DNA of 64,000 nucleotides from Myxococcaceae bacterium JPH2 (lineage in GTDB: Bacteria; Myxococcota; Myxococcia; Myxococcales; Myxococcaceae): NCBI GenBank assembly GCA_016458225.1, contig JAEMGR010000003.1, positions 310,001 through 374,000 on the forward strand, written 5' to 3'. Shown one piece after another: positions 9,435 to 17,994 of this stretch. The translations under genes and the position numbers were made by a program. Position 1 is the stretch's first letter; every line of letters begins with the position of its first letter. A model generated the notes under the pieces. That model searched no databases. It saw only the letters and a program-made list of their open reading frames with translations, and had not been told where the DNA came from.

Positions 9435-9914
9435 ATGAAGAGGCCCCGCCCGATGCTCCGAGCCCTGACCCTCTGTGCGTTCCTCCTCGCCCTGCCCGGC
9501 TGCGGCTCCAGCGCCGACTCGGGTGACCCCACGAAGGTGACGTACGCGGCGGAGCTGGGCGTGGACCTCACCGCCATGTCGCGCCAGGAGAGCGGGCTCT
9601 ACATCCAGGACCTGGAGACGGGCACCGGCACCGAGGCCGTGAAGGGCAAGGTCGTGCAGGTCCACTACACGGGTTGGCTGCCCGATGGCCGGCGGTTCGA
9701 TCAGAACACCGCGTCGGACAAGCCCTTCTCGTTCACGCTCGGGCGCCGCCAGGTCATCGACGGTTGGGACGAGGGCGTCGCCGGCATGCACGTGGGCGGC
9801 AAGCGGCGGCTCGTGATTCCCTCCGAGCTGGGCTACGGCGGCGACGGCGCGGGGGGCATCATCCCGCCCGACTCGGTGCTCGTCTTCGACGTGGAGCTGG
9901 TGAACGTCATCTAG
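9435..9914 (+). CDS. FKBP-type peptidyl-prolyl isomerase lipoprotein
   Basis: Protein of 159 residues. The signal peptide has a lipobox (LLALPGCG), so it is an envelope-anchored protein. Residues about 65-155 form an FKBP domain: VQVHYTGWLPDGRRFD, VIDGWDEGV, PSELGYG and an IPPDSVLVFDVEL end, the usual FKBP active-site hydrophobic set. It should catalyse proline cis-trans isomerisation in secreted proteins. The ATG at 9435 is chosen; an ATG at 9453 is also possible. It is followed 42 bases later by yebC on the same strand. Confidence 0.92.
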   Translation: MKRPRPMLRALTLCAFLLALPGCGSSADSGDPTKVTYAAELGVDLTAMSRQESGLYIQDLETGTGTEAVKGKVVQVHYTGWLPDGRRFDQNTASDKPFSFTLGRRQVIDGWDEGVAGMHVGGKRRLVIPSELGYGGDGAGGIIPPDSVLVFDVELVNVI

Positions 9915-9956
9915 ACGGATGAATCCAGGCCCGGACCTGGAGTAGGAGCACACCCC

Positions 9957-10661
9957 ATGGGCGCTCAGTGGAAACACAAGGGCCGTACCGAGCACGCGGC
10001 CGCGAAGGGAAAGCTCTTCACCAAGCTGGTGAAGGAAATCATGGTGGCCGCCAAGGCGGGGGGCTCGGATCCGGAGAACAACCCCCGGCTGCGCATGGCC
10101 ATGGACGCCGCGAAGAAGGCCTCCATGCCGCGCGACACCCTGGAGCGCGCCATCAAGAAGGGCGCGGGCGAACTCGATGAGCAGGTGAACTACGAGCTGG
10201 TCACCTACGAGGGCTTCGCGCCGCACCAGGTGCCGGTCATCGTCGAGTGCCTCACCGAGAACAAGAACCGCACCGCCACCAACATCCGCATCCTGTTCCG
10301 CAAGGGGCAGCTGGCCACCAGCGGCGCGGTGTCGTGGGACTTCAACCGCCGGGGCGTCATCGAGGCCACGCCGCCCGCTCCTGGCACCGACGCGGAGACG
10401 GCCGCCATCGAGGCCGGCGCGCAGGACGTGGAGCCCGCGGATGAGGGCGCCACCCGCTTCGTCACCGAGGCGGCCGAGCTGGACACGGTGAGCAAGGCGC
10501 TCGCGGGCCAGGGCTGGAAGGTGACCGCTCAGAGCCTCGCGTGGCTCGCCAAGAACCCCGTGCAGCTCGACGGCGCGGCGCGCCCGGACGTCGAGGCGTT
10601 CCTCGAGGGACTCGACGGCGACGACGACGTGCAGAACATCTACGTGGGGCTCAAGGACTAG
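9957..10661 (+). CDS. yebC: YebC/PmpR family DNA-binding regulatory protein
   Basis: Protein of 234 residues (family usually about 240-250) opening with the family signature [10 protein letters not shown] and the [10 protein letters not shown] helix. The middle carries the conserved [10 protein letters not shown] and [12 protein letters not shown] segments. The family has been described both as transcriptional regulators and as factors helping ribosomes at difficult peptide motifs; the sequence does not decide between these roles. TAGGAG lies ahead of the ATG. The C-terminus overlaps the end of a convergent small gene by 11 bases. Confidence 0.95.
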   Translation: MGAQWKHKGRTEHAAAKGKLFTKLVKEIMVAAKAGGSDPENNPRLRMAMDAAKKASMPRDTLERAIKKGAGELDEQVNYELVTYEGFAPHQVPVIVECLTENKNRTATNIRILFRKGQLATSGAVSWDFNRRGVIEATPPAPGTDAETAAIEAGAQDVEPADEGATRFVTEAAELDTVSKALAGQGWKVTAQSLAWLAKNPVQLDGAARPDVEAFLEGLDGDDDVQNIYVGLKD

Positions 10662-10866
10662 CGTCGGGCGGCGGGGGCGGCACGCGCTTCCTCGGGAAGC
10701 TGGAGCGCCGCCACGGCAGCCCGCGAATGGCCACGCTCAAGAGCATGGAGACGGGCAGCAGCATGCCCACCACCTGCATCGTGTTCGTGGGGGGATGGGC
10801 CACCATGCCCAGCCCCATCACGACGACGAGCACGCCACACACCAGCCGGATGAAGATGTCGCTCAC
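10651..10866 (-). CDS. small two-helix membrane protein
   Basis: Protein of 71 residues if started at the GTG at 10866, which places two hydrophobic segments ([19 protein letters not shown] and a [18 protein letters not shown] segment) early, followed by a basic, Pro-rich tail. An ATG at 10932 would add an uncharacteristic basic leader. No known family recognised. It overlaps the 3' end of yebC tail to tail by 11 bases. Confidence 0.6.
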   Translation of the reverse strand: MSDIFIRLVCGVLVVVMGLGMVAHPPTNTMQVVGMLLPVSMLLSVAIRGLPWRRSSFPRKRVPPPPPDASP

Positions 10867-10955
10867 GCAATGCGCCCCGTCACGTCGAGTGGCCCGAACA
10901 TAACGCGGGCTTCGGACACTGCACGCCAGCACCGAGCCCGTTAAGGTGCCTGCCC

Positions 10956-11792
10956 GTGAGCCTCCCTTCCCACTTCGAGCCCGGACACGAGCCCCCTCCC
11001 CGCCCCCGCGACAGCGCGCTGTTCTTCCTCGCGCGCGGGCTGGACCTGGTCATCGAGGAGCGCGACGGCGCGGTGGTCCTCCCCACCGGCGCGAACTTCC
11101 CCACCCTGATGGAGGACGCGCACTTCCTGGGCGTCCTGGACTCGGACACGACGACGGACTGCTACGCCGTGTCGCTGCCGCCGGACCACCCGCTCCCCGA
11201 GGGCATGAAGCTGGTGCCCGCTCGCAGCCTGTTCAAGCGGGTGGACGAGGCGCGCTTCGCCGTCGTCGGCCGCGCGCTGGCCATCGCCGAGTGGGACCTC
11301 ACGCACCGCTTCTGCGGACGCTGCGGCTCCGCCACCCAGCTCGTCCCGGGGGAGCGCGCGCGCCGCTGCCCGGTGGACCGGACGCCGTTCTACCCGCGCA
11401 TCTCTCCGGCCATCATCGTCCTCATCACCCGAGGCGACCAGATGCTGCTGGCGCGCAACGCGACGTTCGCCGAGCCCATGTACAGCACGCTGGCGGGCTT
11501 CGTGGACGCGGGCGAGTCCCTGGAGGAGACCGTCCGGCGCGAGGTGAAGGAAGAGGTCGGACTGGAGCTGCGCGACGTGCGCTACTTCGGCAGCCAGCCC
11601 TGGCCCTTCGGCCGCTCGCTCATGGTGGGCTTCACTGCGGAGTACGCCGGCGGGGAAATCACCGTGGACGGCAAGGAGATCGCCGAGGCCCGCTGGTTCT
11701 CGGTGGATGACCTGCCGCGCATCCCGCCCCCCCTCAGCATCGCCCGGCACCTCATCGACTCGTTCATCACGCGGGTGAAGGCCACCCGGTAA
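10956..11792 (+). CDS. nudC: NAD(+)/NADH pyrophosphatase (NudC-type Nudix hydrolase)
   Basis: Protein of 278 residues from a GTG start. It has an N-terminal NudC-like domain, a zinc-ribbon region starting CGRCG, then the Nudix box GFVDAGESLEETVRREVKEE ending EVGLEL, and the NADH-specific signature SQPWPFGRS. It should hydrolyse NAD(H), and perhaps NAD caps on RNA, to NMN(H) and AMP. The zinc ribbon shows only three of the usual four cysteines: the last pair reads CPVD rather than CxxC, so zinc binding may be altered. Alone on its strand between small genes. Confidence 0.92.
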   Translation: MSLPSHFEPGHEPPPRPRDSALFFLARGLDLVIEERDGAVVLPTGANFPTLMEDAHFLGVLDSDTTTDCYAVSLPPDHPLPEGMKLVPARSLFKRVDEARFAVVGRALAIAEWDLTHRFCGRCGSATQLVPGERARRCPVDRTPFYPRISPAIIVLITRGDQMLLARNATFAEPMYSTLAGFVDAGESLEETVRREVKEEVGLELRDVRYFGSQPWPFGRSLMVGFTAEYAGGEITVDGKEIAEARWFSVDDLPRIPPPLSIARHLIDSFITRVKATR

Positions 11793-11896
11793 GTCCCGGG
11801 AATCCCACGGCCCGCGCCTCCTGTTCGTCAGCAAGGCCGGTGTGCCCTTGACCCGGCCCCCTCGGGTGCGCTTGATGCGCCCGCTCCCGTACGCCC

Positions 11897-12589
11897 ATGC
11901 CCGCAGCGCGCCCGCACATCGAACCCCGCCGTGTCCCCACCGCCGACTCCGTGGTGGTGAAGGAAATCTATCTCTCCGTCCAGGGGGAGTCCTCGCACGC
12001 GGGGCTGCTCTGCGCGTTCGTGCGCCTCACTGGCTGCCACCTGCGCTGCTCGTATTGCGACAGCGAGTTCGCCTTCCGCGGCGGCCAGCGCATGCAGAAC
12101 GCGGACGTCGTCGCGCAGGTGCGCGCGATGAACACGCCCATGGTGGAGGTGACGGGCGGCGAGCCCCTGCTCCAGCCCGGCGTCTATCCGCTCATGGAGT
12201 CCCTCCTGGACTCGGGGCTCAAGGTGCTCCTGGAGACCAGCGGCGCCATCGACGTGCGGCTCGTGCCTCCGGACGTGCACAAGATTGTCGACATGAAGAC
12301 GCCGTCGTCGGGCGAGTCCAGCCGCAACGACTACCGCAACTTCGCCTCGATGAACGCGCGGGACGAGCTCAAGTTCGTCATCGGCTCGCGCGAGGACTAC
12401 GAGTGGTCGCGCGCGCTCGTGGCCGAGCACGACCTCACCCGCCGGCCCTACGGCGTCCTCTTCTCCACCGTGTTCGACAAGCTCCACCCGCGCCAGCTCG
12501 CCGAGTGGATCATCGACGACCGGCTCCCGGTGCGCTTCCAGCTCCAGATGCACAAGTACATGTGGGAACCCAACGCGCGCGGCGTCTGA
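11897..12589 (+). CDS. queE: 7-carboxy-7-deazaguanine synthase (radical SAM)
   Basis: Protein of 230 residues. The radical-SAM cluster motif is C47-xxx-C51-xx-C54 (CHLRCSYC), preceded by the QueE signature EIYLSVQGE and followed by EVTGGEPLLQ and VHKIVDMKTP. It converts 6-carboxytetrahydropterin to 7-carboxy-7-deazaguanine in queuosine (tRNA modification) synthesis. No other queuosine gene lies in the window. It runs tail to tail with the next minus-strand gene, separated by 10 bases. Confidence 0.95.
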   Translation: MPAARPHIEPRRVPTADSVVVKEIYLSVQGESSHAGLLCAFVRLTGCHLRCSYCDSEFAFRGGQRMQNADVVAQVRAMNTPMVEVTGGEPLLQPGVYPLMESLLDSGLKVLLETSGAIDVRLVPPDVHKIVDMKTPSSGESSRNDYRNFASMNARDELKFVIGSREDYEWSRALVAEHDLTRRPYGVLFSTVFDKLHPRQLAEWIIDDRLPVRFQLQMHKYMWEPNARGV

Positions 12590-12599
12590 GCGCGGCCCG

Positions 12600-13046
12600 T
12601 CACCCGACCTTCCACAGCATCGCTCCCACCACCACCGCGAGCCACACGAGCGTCAGGCCCAGGTTGACGCGCGCCACCCCGCGCAGCACCCGCACCCGGT
12701 TGAAGGCGCGCGAGTTCCACGGGGTGTCGGGCACGCGCCGGACCTCCTGCTTCGCGCACACCAGGCCCCCCGCGCCGCCCACGAAGGCGAGCAGCGGGAA
12801 CAGCAGGCCCAAGAGCAGCGCCAGCCCCAGGAAGTTCACCACCATCCACGCGGTCACCGCGCGCGAGGGCGCACCGTGCTGGCGCAGCCACACCCCGCAC
12901 GCGCCGCACAGGGCATCCTCGGACTGCACCTCGAGGCAGTCACCACAGAGGAAGCGACCACAGCGCGCGCAGGTGACGACCGCTCCGCGCTCCGGGTGCT
13001 CCGCGCAACGGGCGCCGGTGAGCAGGACCGAGTCGCCGGAGCCCAT
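12600..13046 (-). CDS. B-box-type zinc-finger membrane protein, function unknown
   Basis: Protein of 148 residues. The first 50 residues hold a Cys/His cluster (CAEH, then CARCGRFLCGDC, then CGAC) with the spacing of a bacterial B-box-type zinc finger. Two hydrophobic segments follow (about 68-95 and 128-146), so the finger probably faces the cytoplasm from the inner membrane. The next gene upstream on the same strand starts 15 bases beyond and is another small membrane protein, suggesting a two-gene operon. No function assigned. Confidence 0.75.
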   Translation of the reverse strand: MGSGDSVLLTGARCAEHPERGAVVTCARCGRFLCGDCLEVQSEDALCGACGVWLRQHGAPSRAVTAWMVVNFLGLALLLGLLFPLLAFVGGAGGLVCAKQEVRRVPDTPWNSRAFNRVRVLRGVARVNLGLTLVWLAVVVGAMLWKVG

Positions 13047-13061
13047 GGCGCGAGGCCCCGC

Positions 13062-13361
13062 TCAGAAGCTGGAGGGCGCCACGTGCGCCGCCGCCGAGGC
13101 CACGCCGTGCGCGCCCATGCCCAGGAACACCGCGGCCAGCACCGAGCAGGCCATGAAGCCCGTGACGATGAGGTTCTTGCGCGGGTGCTCGAACTGACTG
13201 AAGGCGTAGAACAGCACGTAGAAGGGGATGAGCAGCACCATCATCCCCGTGCCCACGCTGCGGCGGAAGGCATGCACCAGGAGGAACGCCGCGCACACGA
13301 GCGCGAGCACCGCGAACAGGATGGCGAAGGGCAGGACCGACACGGCCCCAACCCTTAGCAT
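13062..13361 (-). CDS. small membrane protein, function unknown
   Basis: Protein of 99 residues with about three hydrophobic segments: one at the N-terminus, one around MMVLLIPFYVLFYAF and one around LIVTGFMACSVLAAVFLG. No catalytic motif. It precedes the zinc-finger membrane protein gene on the same strand by 15 bases, so the two are probably co-transcribed. Confidence 0.7.
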   Translation of the reverse strand: MLRVGAVSVLPFAILFAVLALVCAAFLLVHAFRRSVGTGMMVLLIPFYVLFYAFSQFEHPRKNLIVTGFMACSVLAAVFLGMGAHGVASAAAHVAPSSF

Positions 13362-13435
13362 GCTTGCCCCCTGGCGTGTCCTCGGTGCGCGTACTAAGGA
13401 CGGCCCGCCGCTCAGTGAGCGAGGAGGTCGCCGCC

Positions 13436-13741
13436 ATGTCCGCCGTGAAGACGTTCCTCAACTTCATCTTCGGCTTCGCCCTGCTGGGAATCTTCGTGGC
13501 GTCGCTGATGGCCCCGAGCTTCCTCGAGTGGTACAACAGCACCCCGCTCGCCACGCAGACCATGTGCAACCTCCCCCAGGTCGTCCGGGAGGTGACCCAT
13601 GAGCTGATGCGCTACCAGATCATCGGTGCGTCGGTGGGCGCGGGCGTCGGCCTCATCCTCGGCATCCTGCTCGCCGTGCGGGCCCGCCGAGTGGCCCGCC
13701 GCGACGATGCAGCGACGCCGCCTCCTGCCTCGGCGGCGTAG
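13436..13741 (+). CDS. small two-helix membrane protein, function unknown
   Basis: Protein of 101 residues. The ATG at 13436 is chosen because GAGGAGG precedes it at good spacing; an upstream in-frame ATG at 13364 would add 24 unlikely residues. One hydrophobic segment lies at the N-terminus (FIFGFALLGIFVASLM) and a Gly-rich one (ASVGAGVGLILGILLAV) near the C-terminus, with a basic tail. No family recognised. Confidence 0.7.
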   Translation: MSAVKTFLNFIFGFALLGIFVASLMAPSFLEWYNSTPLATQTMCNLPQVVREVTHELMRYQIIGASVGAGVGLILGILLAVRARRVARRDDAATPPPASAA

Positions 13742-13744
13742 CGC

Positions 13745-14152
13745 TTACCCCTTCGAGACGTAGATGGGCGCGGTGCGGCCCAGCAGGCCGCCCCCGTTGC
13801 CGTCCTGCACGTTGACGTAGATGAAGAGGGGCGTCTCGGGATGGTCCGCGTTCTGCGGGGGGACGACCCACGTGGGCGCGCGCGCGTGGGGATCCGAGAA
13901 CTCCCCCGCCGGAGTCGCCGGCTCCTGGCGCCAGTTGAACTCCAGCGTGTCGCCGTCCTCGTCATCCACTTCGAGCTGGAGTTGGACGGTGGTGCCCTCC
14001 ATCACCCGCACCCCGCCCTCGGAGACTCCGGCGAGGGACAGCCGCGGCCCCACCGTGATGCGCGGCAAGTGATTGCCGTCACCGCACCCGATTCCAACCG
14101 CGCCCACCGCCAGCACGACGAACATGGACGTACGCACTCGAGACATGGACAT
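13745..14152 (-). CDS. small lipoprotein with PKD/cadherin-like fold
   Basis: Protein of 135 residues. A signal peptide ends in a lipobox-like VGIGCGDG. The mature part includes VQLQLEVDDEDGDTLEFNW, the pattern of PKD/cadherin-like beta-sandwich domains in surface proteins. No enzyme motif. Convergent with the previous gene, three bases between stops. Probably an outer-membrane or periplasmic lipoprotein. Confidence 0.7.
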   Translation of the reverse strand: MSMSRVRTSMFVVLAVGAVGIGCGDGNHLPRITVGPRLSLAGVSEGGVRVMEGTTVQLQLEVDDEDGDTLEFNWRQEPATPAGEFSDPHARAPTWVVPPQNADHPETPLFIYVNVQDGNGGGLLGRTAPIYVSKG

Positions 14153-14374
14153 CTTCTCCCTGCAAGGAACGACCGAACCCTAGAGCTGCCCTCCGAGGCA
14201 CCGCACTGGTCCTCGGGAGCAGGGTGTCCGCGACTTCACGATGAACCGCACCGGCCAGCGTTCCATGAGCGATTGGGCGGGCGCCAGTCCCATCCCCACC
14301 GCGCCAGGCTCCCCGGCTGCTCGGACGGAGGGAAGAACGATGGACACCGCACGACATATCCCTCGAACCGGAGG

Positions 14375-14710
14375 CTAGGGCTTCCGCGCGCGGGGCGGCA
14401 GCAGGAGCAGCTTGTCCGCCCGGGTCAGCCGCTTGATGGCGGCCTCTCGGCGGAGCGCGGCGCTCCGGTCCTTCGCGGGCTCGCTCCACACCAGGGTGAC
14501 GGGCAGGCGGGCGCGGGTGTAGGCAGCGCCGCGCCCCTTCGCGTGCGTGGCCACCCGGCGTGGCAGGTCGTTCGTGGCGCCGGTGTACAGCGTTCCGTCT
14601 CGGCAGCGCAGCATGTAGACGGTCCAGCCGGGGGATTCGCGAGGCACGGGGCGCGGCACTCTATCCGCGACGCGGACCCCACCTCCAGGGGCAGCCTGGG
14701 TGTCGAGCAT
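14375..14710 (-). CDS. GIY-YIG domain nuclease-like protein
   Basis: Small UvrC-type GIY-YIG domain: VYMLRC and LYTGAT stand for the GIY and YIG strands, then NDLPRRVATH, then RREAAIK carrying the metal-binding Glu. Such stand-alone proteins (YhbQ-like) are presumed DNA endonucleases or structure-binding proteins. The ATG at 14710 gives 111 residues; GTG codons at 14659 and 14647 would start closer to the domain and are equally possible. About 220 bases without a visible gene separate it from the lipoprotein downstream. Confidence 0.8.
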   Translation of the reverse strand: MLDTQAAPGGGVRVADRVPRPVPRESPGWTVYMLRCRDGTLYTGATNDLPRRVATHAKGRGAAYTRARLPVTLVWSEPAKDRSAALRREAAIKRLTRADKLLLLPPRARKP

Positions 14711-14791
14711 CCGGAATGGGCGCGGCAACGTCCCCGGGTCGGACGTAGACTCGGCGCCGTGACACGAAGACAGGTAGCGCGGCTGGGTCGG

Positions 14792-15811
14792 ATGGCGGAT
14801 CTCTTCTCGCGGGCGATGGACCGCGGCAAGGAGGGGCTGCTCACGCTCAGCTTCCGGCCCGACGAGCTGTATCGAGTTCCCACGGATGACGGCGCCGCCA
14901 TCGCGCTCGGCCGCTATCACCCACGCGGAGAGCGCCGCCACGCCGAGCCCGTCATCCTCTGCCATGGGCTGGCCGCCAACCGCTTCCACCTCGACTTCAA
15001 CGAGCACTACAGCATGGCGCGCGCGCTGGCCCGCGCCGGCTTCGAGACCTGGGTGCTGGAGCTGCGCGGCCGAGGGCTCGCGGGCGAGTGCGGCGACTTC
15101 ACCTTCGACGACCAGGCCGACTACGACGTGCGCGCCGCCCTGCGCACGGTGCTGTCCACCGGAGCCAAGCAGGTGCTCTGGGTGGGCCACTCCAAGGGCG
15201 GCCTGATGATCTACGCGCACCTGGCGAAGAATCCCCAGGCGCCCGTGCGGGCCGCGGCGGCGCTCGGCAGTCCGTTCACCTTCGCGGTGCAGCCAGGGCT
15301 GCGCTCCTTCATCCGCCGCATGGAGCCGCTGCTGAGCCTCAAGGCCATCCCCACCCGCCGCATCACCGGCATCGCCCTGTTGGGCGCGCCCCCGGGCCCC
15401 ATCAGCCGCTACCTCATGCTGGCGGAGAACATGGAGCCGGAGGTCATCCGCCGCGCCATGGCCAACGTGCCCTCGGACATCTCCGGCGGCGTGGGGCGCC
15501 AGTTCGCCCGGTGGATCGTCACCAACCAGTTCACCACCCACGACGGCAGCTTCGACTACCGCCCGCCGCTCGCGCAGGTGCGCATCCCCTTCCTGCTCCT
15601 GGCCGGCAGCCGCGACCTGCTCGCCCCGCCCATGGCCGTGGCGCGCGCCAAGGAGCACCTGGGCGGACCGGTGAAGTTCCTCGTCGCCGGGCGAGCCCAC
15701 GGCTTCGGCGCGGACTACGGCCACGCGGACCTGATTCTGGGTCGGCGCGCGCCGGACGAAATCTTCCCCCTGGTGGAGGCGTTCCTGTCCTCGCACGCGA
15801 CCCGGGCCTGA
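14792..15811 (+). CDS. alpha/beta-fold hydrolase
   Basis: Protein of 339 residues. The nucleophile elbow is GHSKGG (Ser), the oxyanion region is PVILCHGLAANR, the acid lies in LAGSRDLLAPP and the base in GRAHGFGADYGHADL, giving a complete Ser-Asp-His triad. The C-terminal DYGHADLILG pattern recalls lipase or polyhydroxyalkanoate-synthase-like hydrolases. Substrate unknown. A GTG at 14759 in frame could add 11 residues. Divergent from the GIY-YIG gene. Confidence 0.85.
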   Translation: MADLFSRAMDRGKEGLLTLSFRPDELYRVPTDDGAAIALGRYHPRGERRHAEPVILCHGLAANRFHLDFNEHYSMARALARAGFETWVLELRGRGLAGECGDFTFDDQADYDVRAALRTVLSTGAKQVLWVGHSKGGLMIYAHLAKNPQAPVRAAAALGSPFTFAVQPGLRSFIRRMEPLLSLKAIPTRRITGIALLGAPPGPISRYLMLAENMEPEVIRRAMANVPSDISGGVGRQFARWIVTNQFTTHDGSFDYRPPLAQVRIPFLLLAGSRDLLAPPMAVARAKEHLGGPVKFLVAGRAHGFGADYGHADLILGRRAPDEIFPLVEAFLSSHATRA

Positions 15812-15877
15812 GCGGCCGGGTGCCCCCTCCTCCGGTTGTCCGGGCTCCCCCGCCGTGCTAGCCGGAATCCGCCGCCC

Positions 15878-16876
15878 ATGCCCCTCTCCGCCCGCCCCCT
15901 TGCCCTCGCCCTGCTGGCACTCGCCGCGTGCGAGCGCGCGCCGGCGGACGGGCGCGCGGTGATGGACCTGCGCCACACCCGCAACCCCAGCGCGCCCCCG
16001 GCCGTGAGCTGGGCCGGCGACGCGGTGACCACCGACGAGGTGGCCCGGCGCTTCCGCGAGATGAGCCCCGCCTTGCGCGAGCGCTACCAGTCACCTCAAG
16101 CCCGGCGCGAATACGTCGAGGCGCTCGCCCGCTTCGACGTGCTGGTCCGCGAGGCGCTGTCGCGCGGACTCCAGGACGACCCGGAGGTGGTGGAGGCCAC
16201 CAAGCGCGCGCTGGTGAACCGGCTGATGCGCGCGAAGCTGGAGGAGGCCTCCATCGCGGTGTCCGACGCGGACGTCGAGGCCGCCTATGCCGCGCGCCGC
16301 GAGGACTTTGTCCGCCCCGAGGTCGTTCGCCTGTCGCATGTGTTCCTCGCCGCGCCCCGCTCGGACGTGGCCCGCGTGGCGAAGGCGCGCGAGCGGGCCG
16401 AGGCCGTGCGCGCCCAGGCGCTGGCGCTGGCTCCGGATGACTTCGCCGCCTTCGGGAAGCTGGCGCGCGGCGTGAGCGAGGAGCCCCGCACCGCGCCGCT
16501 CGACGGTGACCTGCGTTTCCTTTCGGACGCGGAGCTGACCCAGGAGCTGGGCCCCGAGGTCACCGCCGCCGCGCGCGCGCTCACCACCGAGGGCGCGCTC
16601 AGCGGCGTGGTGCAGACGGACGCGGGCCTCCACGTGCTGAAGCTGCGCGCGCGGCGACCCGCGCTGGACGTCCCGCTGGAGGAGGCACGCGAGGGCTTGC
16701 GCGTGCGCCTGGAGGGCGAGCAGCGGGCCCGCAGCTGGGCCTCGTACCTGGAGGACGCCTCTCGCCGCCTGGCGCTGAAGGTGGACACCGCCGCGCTGGA
16801 CGCGGTGCCCTTGGATGTGGGCGGCCCGATGGAGAAGCCCGTGGGTCCGCCGCCCGGAACGGTGCCTCCCCCGTGA
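15878..16876 (+). CDS. PpiC-type (parvulin) peptidyl-prolyl isomerase lipoprotein
   Basis: Protein of 332 residues starting at the ATG at 15878. The signal peptide ends in a lipobox-like ALLALAACERA. After a helical SurA-N-like region comes a parvulin domain (about 150-270: VVRLSHVF, GDLRFLSD and LHVLKLRARRP). The domain is more diverged than in the two downstream paralogues and may act as a chaperone as much as an isomerase. First of three PPIase genes in a row; the stop TGA overlaps a GTG of the next reading frame. Confidence 0.85.
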   Translation: MPLSARPLALALLALAACERAPADGRAVMDLRHTRNPSAPPAVSWAGDAVTTDEVARRFREMSPALRERYQSPQARREYVEALARFDVLVREALSRGLQDDPEVVEATKRALVNRLMRAKLEEASIAVSDADVEAAYAARREDFVRPEVVRLSHVFLAAPRSDVARVAKARERAEAVRAQALALAPDDFAAFGKLARGVSEEPRTAPLDGDLRFLSDAELTQELGPEVTAAARALTTEGALSGVVQTDAGLHVLKLRARRPALDVPLEEAREGLRVRLEGEQRARSWASYLEDASRRLALKVDTAALDAVPLDVGGPMEKPVGPPPGTVPPP

Positions 16877-16953
16877 GCCCCCGCTTGCCAGCTCGCCTTC
16901 CCGGCACCACCTTCGGGGGGACTCTGTCCTCCCCCACCCCGAGGCCCCCGCGC

Positions 16954-17949
16954 ATGCGCCCCGCCTTTGCTCCCACCACCTGGTTGCTGTGGTCCACCCT
17001 GGTCCTGGGCGCCAGCCTGGCCGGCTGCCACAAGCCCTCGCAGGAGGCTCCGGACCCGTCCGTGGTGGCCACCGTGAACGGCGAGGTGCTCAGCCGCACC
17101 GACTTCGAGCAGGAGCTGTCGCGCGAGCTGGCCTCCACCGAGGGCCCCGAGCGCACCCCGGAAGAGGTCGAGCCCTTCAAGCGGGCGCTGGTGGACACGC
17201 TGGTGAAGCGGCTGCTGCTGCTCCAGGCGGCCCGGCAGAACAACGTCACGGTGACGCCGGAAGAGGTGGACCGGGGCGTGCTGCGGCTGTCAGGCGACTA
17301 CCCGGCGGGCAACTTCAACGAGGTGTTGGCCCAGGGCCAGCTCTCCATGTCCGAGCTGCGCGCTCGCGAGACGAGCCGGCTCACCATCGAGAAGCTCTTC
17401 ACCCACCACGTGTACTCGCGCGTCGCGGTGACGGAGGAGGAGCTGCGCGCCTTCTACGCCACGCGCGAGGCGGACTTCCACGAGCCGGAGGAGGTCCACG
17501 CCGCGCAAATCGTGGTGAAGGGCCTGGACGAGGCGCGCCGGCTCCAGACCCAGCTCAAGACTGGAAAGAAGTTCTCGGACCTGGCGCGCAGGTACTCGCT
17601 GAGCGCGGACGCCAAGGTGGGAGGCGACCTGGGTTTCTTCCCCCGAGGCCAGATGCCGCCCGCGTTCGACGAAGTGGTATTCAAGCTGGGGGTGGGGCAG
17701 GTTTCGGACGTGGTCTCCACCGAGTACGGCTATCACCTGTTCAAGGTGTTGGAGCGCAAGCCGGCCCGCAAGCGCGAGTTCGCGGAGGTGCGGCAGGTGG
17801 TGGAGACCCGGGTGCTGGAAGAGAAGCGGGCGCAAGCCCAGGAAGCCTTCGAGAAGGACCTGCGAGACAAGGCGCAGGTCTGGGTGAACGAGGCCTCGCT
17901 GCAGGCCATCCGCGGGCGGCCCACGCCGCACGCGGCCACGGGTGATTGA
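16954..17949 (+). CDS. PpiC-type peptidyl-prolyl isomerase lipoprotein
   Basis: Protein of 331 residues from the ATG at 16954, where a lipoprotein signal begins (ending LAGCHK). It then has a SurA-like N-terminal helical region (VVATVNGEVLSR) and a parvulin domain with VHAAQIVVK, FSDLARRYS, GGDLGFFPRGQMPPAF and YGYHLFKVLE. It should fold or escort outer-membrane and secreted proteins in the periplasm. A GTG at 16873 overlapping the previous stop would add 27 residues before the signal peptide and is less likely. Middle gene of the three-PPIase operon. Confidence 0.92.
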   Translation: MRPAFAPTTWLLWSTLVLGASLAGCHKPSQEAPDPSVVATVNGEVLSRTDFEQELSRELASTEGPERTPEEVEPFKRALVDTLVKRLLLLQAARQNNVTVTPEEVDRGVLRLSGDYPAGNFNEVLAQGQLSMSELRARETSRLTIEKLFTHHVYSRVAVTEEELRAFYATREADFHEPEEVHAAQIVVKGLDEARRLQTQLKTGKKFSDLARRYSLSADAKVGGDLGFFPRGQMPPAFDEVVFKLGVGQVSDVVSTEYGYHLFKVLERKPARKREFAEVRQVVETRVLEEKRAQAQEAFEKDLRDKAQVWVNEASLQAIRGRPTPHAATGD

Positions 17950-17994
17950 TTGTTCGGGCTTGGGGTACCAGCTCGATGATGGCGAGGACTTGAG

